Shown here piece after piece: positions 20,001 to 22,824 of a DNA stretch of 22,824 bases; positions within the stretch are counted from its first letter, which is position 1, and each line of letters starts with the position of its first letter. The stretch covers positions 9,746 to 32,569 of the forward strand of contig BMAT01005850.1 of assembly GCA_019649035.1 (NCBI GenBank), read 5' to 3'. Source of the DNA: Elysia marginata. Lineage: Eukaryota; Mollusca; Gastropoda; Plakobranchidae. Made by a program: the position numbers and the translations under genes. The notes beneath the pieces were generated by a model. That model had not been told where the DNA came from. It searched no databases and saw nothing but the letters and a program-made list of their open reading frames with translations.

Positions 20001-21657
20001 TTTTCTAACCAAAACATTCTTTTCTGTTGAGAATCGTAACATTCTGATAAACTCCTGGTCCAAGTAGTTTTTTGCAAAGAGCAAAAATTACAAGAATGAG
20101 GAGCTGGGAAATCATAGACTCTGATAAAGGATGCAATTTTTAAAAACGGATAGATGGGCAATAGCTAGAAAATTTCAATACATGTAACTTTTTCCGCTCA
20201 GTATTACATTAAAGCAGGTGACAGAGCTACGAGTTAAAGTGCAACAGAGATCTGATTTTAAATCGATTTCTAAGTTGATTTTTAAAACTTATAATTTTAT
20301 TTAAACCTTGCACTCAAAAAGTATCATAATATCTAGAAATCAACAAGGGGAAAAGTTAAGTGCCACAGATTTCTCCTACCTATGATCATATTTTTTTAAA
20401 CTGCAAAGTGTAAGTGTGATAGATCATAGAGTAGATTAGAAATATAACATATTTCCTGACCTCAAATTTGTATGTGATCTAGCAGAAATCTGGGCACTTT
20501 TTTGCTTGTTCCCACCCCTTGACACTTCTAGTTGTTCTAGAATTACAAAATTTAAGCCTAGATTCTAGACGAAATCCTTTCATTATTGATGATTAAATTG
20601 TTTATCGTCAAAGCTTAAAAATTTGACTGTCCTGATTTAAAACCATGACATAACTTATAAAACTTAAAGATAGATCTAGTTACAAGTGTTCTTTTTATAA
20701 TTTATCTCATAAAGTATTTTTGGGGTGGGAACAAACAAAAAAGCACCGAAATCTGAACATTGAAGATCAGGTGACAGTTGTCCATCTAGATCCAGTGACA
20801 AGAACACACCAAATAGCGGAATTTTTGGTACTTAGTGTAAAGTGGAACTTTCGATCTCCCTAGAGAACAGACCTTGACCTACAAAAGGTTTTGAGCGTGA
20901 GATGTAAAATAAAAAAGTATAAAAGTTCAAAGTCACACCAACTAAATCGATTAAAATTAGTCGGCACCCTTGAGACATACTAAGGTTGATATAACAATGT
21001 GATCATCTGCACCGCGGGTTTAAAAAGTCTGCATTACAAGTCTTTGTCAGTCTCAATGAATTTCAATCTTTCCAAACCATCATTAAATCCTTAAAATCTT
21101 AGCTCTAGTCCTTACAAGATGGAAAATTTTGCTTCTAAAGAAATCGTTACTTTAAGTCTCGTTTTAATTCAAACCTCTTGTAATTATTATAAATTTTCTC
21201 ATCTCATGCGTGCATGGTACCTTTATCATCTAGACTAGAGGCTTTATACAATTTCGCACCCCCAGGGGTGCAGATAATTGCAGTCTTGATATAAATAGAT
21301 CTATATAGATAACGGCTACTTTAACAGTCGCGTTTTACTTTGAACCCACTCTCTTATGAAATAAAGGTAATGATTATTATGATATCGAATTGACTAATTT
21401 TATCGACCTGGCAAAGTCTCAAGGGACAGCAATTGTTCAAGAGTGCCGTCTAGATCTAGATCTAGTCTATAGCAGGTGGGGCCAGACTCCTTCAACAGTG
21501 TCATTTCTCGAGTTTACTTTGACTTACGACTATAATCAGATCGTCCTGAAATTGGACTGTTGATCAAAAGCTGCATCAGCTGTTCAGTGAAGTCAATCTT
21601 TTCTATAGACGGGTCATCACTCCCTATTTCCACAATCTGTACTGTCTTTGCAGCCAT
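3969..21657 (-). CDS. Giant multi-SUMO-site / multi-SIM scaffold protein with C-terminal SAM-like domain (4 exons, 4,384 aa)
   Basis: The coding sequence joins 21657-21528, 18893-6367, 5740-5424 and 4149-3969 on the minus strand (130 + 12,527 + 317 + 181 = 13,155 nt). Every intron has GT-AG ends and matching phase (1, 0, 2), and the frame runs to a TGA at 3971-3969. Order of parts, by residue: SIM-like start (6-15), charged coiled coil (about 65-117), basic NLS-like patches (about 310-420), polyglutamine (about 669-725), nine IKQE repeats (lysines 1567-2058) plus an outlier at 2422, a decapeptide array, QYQVV/VKxE repeats (lysines 3169-3472), a SIM cluster (3767-4137) and a SAM-like end (about 4305-4375). 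There is no signal peptide or membrane segment, so a nuclear protein is inferred. Its S/T/P richness could lead automatic pipelines to call it mucin-like, but the basic, acidic and IKQE motifs argue against that. I recognise no named ortholog; a SUMO-scaffold role is inferred from motifs only. Confidence 0.88.
4150..5423 (-). other. Intron 3 (1,274 nt), containing an inverted SINE-like pair
   Basis: The donor is GTATGA at 5423-5418 and the acceptor CTTCTCATGCTAG ends at 4150. It interrupts the SAM-like domain in phase 2. The half at 4590-5400 is plain AT-rich DNA in which I see no gene or repeat. The inverted pair lies at about 4252-4580. Confidence 0.83.
4252..4580. mobile_element. Head-to-head pair of diverged SINE-like elements (inverted repeat arms of about 65 bp)
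   Basis: The left arm (about 4255-4322) reads TTTCAGCAGGTCAACGTTTA and then AAAGGCTATTTACACAC. The reverse complement of the right arm (4508-4578) reads TTTCAGCAGGTTGACGTTTA and then AAGGGCTATTTACACAC. Outside these, both arms share a TCC[GA]TGGTT..GAGT stretch that resembles a tRNA-type B box (GGTTCGAGTC, 4262-4271). Inside, ACTCAAGCA...GACAGGAT occurs twice in direct orientation (about 4341 and 4429). The layout fits two related tRNA-derived SINEs inserted head to head; a single long-TIR MITE is the alternative. Confidence 0.6.
5424..5740 (-). CDS. Coding exon 3 (Ser-rich linker and first half of SAM-like domain)
   Basis: The acceptor is TTTTTTTTCTGTCCAG (AG at 5742-5741) and the exon opens in phase 0 with AVPPTSGITERRRP. 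It encodes 105 residues plus two bases and stops before a GTATGA donor at 5423-5418. The first two thirds are Ser-rich and basic (KSGNKNRDRAKSTKS) and continue the disordered style of exon 2. The end, MDKDRVSAWLIDHKLDKICP (residues 4305-4324), looks like the first helices of a SAM domain, with V-x-x-W-L followed by a short Leu helix. Reading past the donor gives YDYSLFFFLPTCS and a stop, as expected for intron sequence. Confidence 0.85.
5741..6366 (-). other. Intron 2 (626 nt)
   Basis: The intron has GTGAGT at 6366-6361 and an acceptor of ten T's then CTGTCCAG at 5741. It is AT-rich, with no coding signal or recognisable repeat. Retention would end the protein eight residues into the intron. 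Confidence 0.85.
6367..18893 (-). CDS. Coding exon 2, a 12.5-kb exon encoding residues 44-4219
   Basis: The exon follows a strong acceptor (long T tract, then ACCAG, with AG at 18895-18894) and ends at CTG before GTGAGT (6366-6361), in phase 0. No stop interrupts 12,527 nt. The N-terminal part has a charged Arg/Lys/Glu coiled coil, an acidic serine patch (FSSSEEEGYEY, about residue 275), a SGRKIKPVERR basic stretch and a GGRRRKIMTK patch. A Gln/Ser/Pro-rich region with the polyQ tract follows, then the S/T-rich repeat arrays and finally the acidic SIM region. SP sites such as KSPEKVSVSPVK (about residue 2470) look like proline-directed kinase targets. If intron 2 is retained, the frame adds only VSGPARQT before a stop at 6342-6340. 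Base composition is clearly richer in G+C than the flanking introns. Confidence 0.93.
6601..7765 (-). other. Cluster of SUMO-interacting motifs with two adjacent VKQE sites
   Basis: Hydrophobic cores followed or preceded by acidic runs are visible at residues 3767 (LIDLSEEEEEEEE), 3870 (VIDISDDDE), 3949 (TIDISDDEDDD), 4057 (VINLCDDDEDD) and 4135 (DDDDDVIIEE, reversed order). A weaker one is IICLDSP at 4089. These match the known class of SIM, a V/I/L-rich beta strand next to acidic or phosphorylatable residues. Two SUMO-acceptor consensus sites (VKQE, Lys3755 and Lys3854) lie 12 and 16 residues before the first two SIMs, repeating the same pairing. Confidence 0.85.
8370..9590 (-). repeat. Protein repeat array 2: QYQVV ... 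VKxE units, about 51 aa period
   Basis: QYQVV-like segments occur near 9572 (QYQVVASS), 9440 (SYCVVVA), 9133 (HYQVVVS), 8980 (QNQMVAS), 8825 (QYQVVAS), 8671 (QYQVVLS) and 8392 (HCQVVIA). Most are followed after 15-25 residues by a psi-K-x-E site: IKSE 9511-9522, VKSE 9061-9072, VKAE 8908-8919, VKVE 8752-8763 and VKTE 8602-8613. The last four lysines are 51, 52 and 50 residues apart. Proline often follows the acceptor (VKSEIPTP, VKAELPIP, VKVEIDPPP), as in synergy-control motifs. Two units have lost the acceptor (PIKKS after the second, a degenerate MKTD before the last). Confidence 0.82.
10285..10930 (-). repeat. Decapeptide array, consensus about P-x-L-x-Q-D-x-P-x-x
   Basis: Leu (or Ile) recurs mostly every 10 residues, each followed by a polar [QRPE][DE] and often a Pro. 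Examples are PSLGRDLPLI, PALLQDPPGG and PGLEQSTSVK, and upstream AELRQDVPTS and LWLMQEAPVQ. At least a dozen units can be phased, with occasional 8-, 11-, 12- or 13-residue steps. It is distinct from the two SUMO-motif arrays. A rod-like polyproline conformation or a repeated short-linear-motif array is possible; no function is claimed. Confidence 0.65.
11752..11790 (-). other. Outlying tenth copy of the SUMO-acceptor motif (LPLHIRIKVE)
   Basis: The psi-K-x-E core at 11752-11763 (Lys2422) has the full LPxHIRIK context of array 1 but lies 364 residues after the ninth unit. Gln is replaced by Val (IKVE), and an acidic tail (EQEYDTEE) follows within 12 residues. It resembles a negatively charged-residue-dependent SUMO site. 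Confidence 0.75.
12830..14340 (-). repeat. Protein repeat array 1: nine units of about 60 aa, each with a SUMO-acceptor motif LPxHVRIKQE
   Basis: Nine psi-K-x-E cores lie at (plus-strand spans) 14317-14328, 14146-14157, 13975-13986, 13774-13785, 13594-13605, 13405-13416, 13222-13233, 13036-13047 and 12844-12855. Lysine-to-lysine spacing is 57, 57, 67, 60, 63, 61, 62 and 64 residues. The extended consensus is [LF]P-x-H-[VI]-R-[IV]-K-Q-E-x-[HY], usually followed by Ser/Thr. Between cores the sequence is S/T-rich and poorly conserved. Codons differ among copies (Ile ATC/ATA/ATT, Lys AAG/AAA, Glu GAG/GAA, Gln CAA/CAG), so the peptide has been kept while the DNA drifted. Psi-K-x-E is the established SUMO-conjugation consensus. 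Upstream prolines also recall the synergy-control motif of transcription factors. Confidence 0.9.
16849..17019 (-). repeat. Polyglutamine tract encoded by mixed CAA/CAG
   Basis: About 57 codons (residues about 669-725) are almost all Gln, broken by a few Lys and Pro near the C-terminal end (KQPQQQQK). CAA and CAG are irregularly mixed, which usually stabilises such a tract against replication slippage. Shorter polyQ runs recur at about 15980 and 16160. The tract sits in the middle of a long Q/S/P-rich disordered region, as in many transcription co-regulators. Confidence 0.95.
18570..18740 (-). other. N-terminal charged coiled coil
   Basis: The charged coiled coil runs over residues about 65-117, with alternating Arg/Lys and Glu and heptad-spaced Leu (KRLQLLLKKERMRIW). 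The corresponding DNA is about 18831-18672; the given span also covers the SPRK-containing stretch after it. It could mediate dimerisation or nucleic-acid contact. Confidence 0.5.
19591..19790 (+). mobile_element. tRNA-derived SINE in intron 1
   Basis: The head GGGGCAGCATGGCAGAGTG is tRNA-like, with an A-box-like TGGCAGAGTG (19600-19609) and a B-box-like GGGTTCCATTGCC (19648-19660). A long-variable-arm (Ser/Leu-type) tRNA origin fits. The body carries CTTGGAAAAAC...TTTACCC, then CCACCTGTAAAATGGGTACC (19721-19740), a conserved central module seen in many invertebrate SINEs. It is antisense to the host gene. No clear target-site duplication was found by eye. It is not a functional tRNA: the anticodon stem does not pair. 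Confidence 0.75.
20334..20757. repeat. Three-copy inverted motif within intron 1
   Basis: A segment of about 40 bp containing AAATCTG..GCACTT and a CCCC-rich end occurs at about 20482-20527 (plus), 20334-20382 (minus) and 20716-20757 (minus). The middle and right copies share GCACTTTTTTGCTTGTTCCC with two mismatches and could pair in RNA. It looks like remnants of a small foldback or MITE element; I do not recognise the family. Confidence 0.5.
21528..21657 (-). CDS. Coding exon 1 (start codon and SIM-like N terminus)
   Basis: This exon encodes 43 residues beginning MAAKTVQIVEIGSDD. The start context is ACAATGG, with A at -3 and G at +4. An in-frame TAG lies 18 nt upstream at 21678-21676, so the start is well bounded. 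The exon ends TATAGTC before a consensus GTAAGT donor (21527-21522) in phase 1. The leftover C joins the AT that begins exon 2 to make His44, which agrees with the frame of exon 2. Residues 6-15 (VQIVEIGSDD), a hydrophobic run followed by acidic residues, resemble a SUMO-interacting motif and echo the stronger ones at the C terminus. The remainder, with FTEQLMQLLINS, could form a short amphipathic helix. Confidence 0.85.
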
Positions 21658-21734
21658 TGTTTCCAATAAGTTGTTCTAAAAGAAATCTAAAACTGAAATT
21701 TAGAATCTGGATTAGGTTTGACTAAAATCTAGAT

Positions 21735-21812
21735 CTAGATTCTAAGCCAAGACGATTTTGTGGACCAAATGACAGTCATGCAGATGGTGGTGTTTACGTT
21801 GGTCGCGGCCAT
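21735..21812 (-). other. Upstream ORF of 25 codons in the 5' leader
   Basis: An ATG at 21812 in very strong context (AAGATGG) opens a 25-codon frame ending at TAG 21737-21735, 77 nt before the main start codon at 21657. If the leader is continuous, this uORF could limit translation of the large protein. Alternatively, a short first exon could use a GTAAAC donor inside it. Confidence 0.4.
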
Positions 21813-21816
21813 CTTG
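21805..21816 (-). promoter_or_regulatory. TISU/YY1-like element
   Basis: The minus strand reads CAAGATGGCCGC. It matches the TISU consensus SAASATGGCGGC at 11 of 12 positions and the YY1 core AAGATGGC. In animals these elements sit within about 30 nt of the transcription start of TATA-less housekeeping genes. This suggests a start site near 21820-21845. Confidence 0.45.
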
Positions 21817-21876
21817 TCTTACGAATCCGATTCGATCAAAGAGGTTGATCCGAAAATAACCGAGTATTTTTTTTTT

Positions 21877-21890
21877 GGGGGGGGGGGGGG
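21877..21890 (+). repeat. G14 homopolymer
   Basis: Fourteen consecutive G follow a T run, 60-75 nt upstream of the TISU-like element. It is a possible G-quadruplex or nucleosome-excluding tract, and also a site prone to assembly error. Confidence 0.9.
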
Positions 21891-22636
21891 TTAAATACTT
21901 TTTGGGGACAGAATATTGAAACACGAACTATGCGTTTTCGGTGACATCGTCTACCAAACTTGTCTTAAATGCGTCCGGAAAAAACGGCCGGTTTCAACCC
22001 CTATTACAGAAGAATAACGGGACATGCCGACAACCCTTGTGGGTACTTGTAGTCGAAACATAATATAAAAAGTATCGCGTTGCACTTGCAGAGTCGTACA
22101 GACAGCCAAAGCTTACCTTTTGAAAATCTAAATTTCATAACCGAGATGGTTTTTATGAGAACTTCATGTCATGTTAATATTACTTTAGTATTATACTGCA
22201 AAAAGAAAAGCATGTATTGCCTTAAAATTTAAACAATAGCTATGTCTATGTCACGCTAATTTGGAAAGAAATTACTTTTCTCGCTGTTATGAATAATATA
22301 CATGTAATGGTGTGTCTTTTTCTCTTTTTAACTCTATCTTTTTTTTTACCTTTATTCGTCTTAATTTTCATACACTCTCTCTATTTGTGAGTCGCTCTTT
22401 TTTTAGTGTTTTTTAACCAAATGTTTTTCCCAATCTTGGTTGATTTATCTAAATGAACTGTTTTATTTATGGAAGCAAGGTCACATCCGTACCTCATCTC
22501 TTTGTAGTTGTGAAGCAATTTTTTTACACCATGATAGTTATAGATTTCTTATTCTAAAGGCTAATCTTTGTCGAGTTTAGTCCTATAAAAAACTCTATGA
22601 CAAATTTCTCATAAATATTCACGATTTAAAAGTTTG

Positions 22637-22653
22637 TATATATATATATATAT
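22637..22653. repeat. TA microsatellite
   Basis: An uninterrupted (TA)8 run. Confidence 0.95.
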
Positions 22654-22824
22654 CGCATCTTCATGCAACAAGTACAGCTACGCTTTTCTTCTTATTAGAT
22701 ATATCAAAAGTATTGTCCTTATACAATGAACAATAAAGAACGGCAGCTGCAACTGCTGTACCTATCTAATGCAATGTGATTATGATTCATTTATTCTCTT
22801 GTGCAGAGATTTTGCTTTGCAAAA

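Larger units (their letters stand above)
18894..21527 (-). other. Intron 1 (2,634 nt)
   Basis: The donor is GTAAGT at 21527-21522 and the acceptor a T-rich tract ending ACCAG at 18894. The intron is AT-rich. Apart from the SINE (19591-19790), the three-copy inverted motif (20334-20757) and short palindromes such as GCACCCCCAGGGGTGC (21256-21271) and repeated TCTAGATC (about 21449-21465), I see nothing coding. The stretch 19130-19500 is slightly richer in GC and may be an unrecognised old repeat. Confidence 0.85.
21813..22824. other. 5' flank of the large gene; no gene seen
   Basis: This AT-rich flank holds an A/T-G homopolymer junction (T run, then G14 at 21877-21890), a TA microsatellite (22637-22653) and an ACTACAAGTACCCA segment (minus strand, about 22038-22053) that only loosely recalls the ZNF143 site. 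No open frame or divergent gene can be supported. Confidence 0.6.

Noticed and set aside
21742..21924. 60-codon minus-strand frame with poly-Pro/Lys
   Set aside because: It is created by reading the homopolymer C/A run in the 5' flank; no domain and no support.

Overview
This window is eukaryotic nuclear DNA and is dominated by one very large gene on the minus strand. The non-coding DNA is AT-rich and carries spliceosomal introns with long polypyrimidine tracts, SINE-type retroposons, a piggyBac-type MITE and microsatellites. The SINE body, with its motif resembling CCACCTGTAAAATGGGTACC, and the many TCTAGATC runs suggest a lophotrochozoan animal, probably a mollusc. That placement is an inference from repeat style; no conserved marker gene confirms it.

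The gene can be rebuilt as four coding exons whose splice phases all agree: exon 1 at 21657-21528, exon 2 at 18893-6367, exon 3 at 5740-5424 and exon 4 at 4149-3969. Joined, they are 13,155 nt and encode 4,384 residues plus a stop. Exon 2 alone is 12.5 kb of uninterrupted coding sequence. I do not recognise the gene as an ortholog of a named protein.

The protein is almost entirely disordered and rich in Ser, Thr, Pro and Gln, but its layout is clear. From N to C terminus it has a short hydrophobic-acidic SIM-like start, a charged coiled coil, basic NLS-like patches and a polyglutamine tract. Nine roughly 60-residue repeats then each carry a SUMO-acceptor consensus in the form LPxHVRIKQE, and a tenth, outlying copy follows. 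Next come a proline-rich decapeptide array and a second tandem array of about 51 residues per unit that pairs QYQVV with VKxE. Near the C terminus there is a cluster of textbook SUMO-interacting motifs, such as LIDLSEEEE, VIDISDDDE, TIDISDDED and VINLCDDDE. The last coding segment is a compact SAM-like domain split over exons 3 and 4. I count 18 psi-K-x-E sites and at least five SIM candidates. The inferred role is a nuclear multivalent SUMO scaffold or co-regulator that can polymerise through its C-terminal domain.

Layout from left to right: a 34-bp minisatellite (1-284); two diverged copies of a duplicated segment (461-1065); AT-rich DNA with a GA microsatellite; a 226-bp piggyBac-type MITE flanked by TTAA (2721-2946); a weak plus-strand open frame (3078-3455); the 3' end of the large gene; intron 3 with a head-to-head pair of SINE-like elements; exon 3; intron 2; the giant exon 2; intron 1 with a tRNA-derived SINE and a three-copy inverted motif; exon 1; and a 5' flank with a TISU/YY1-like element, a short upstream ORF and a G14 run. 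No rRNA gene, functional tRNA gene or CRISPR array was seen.
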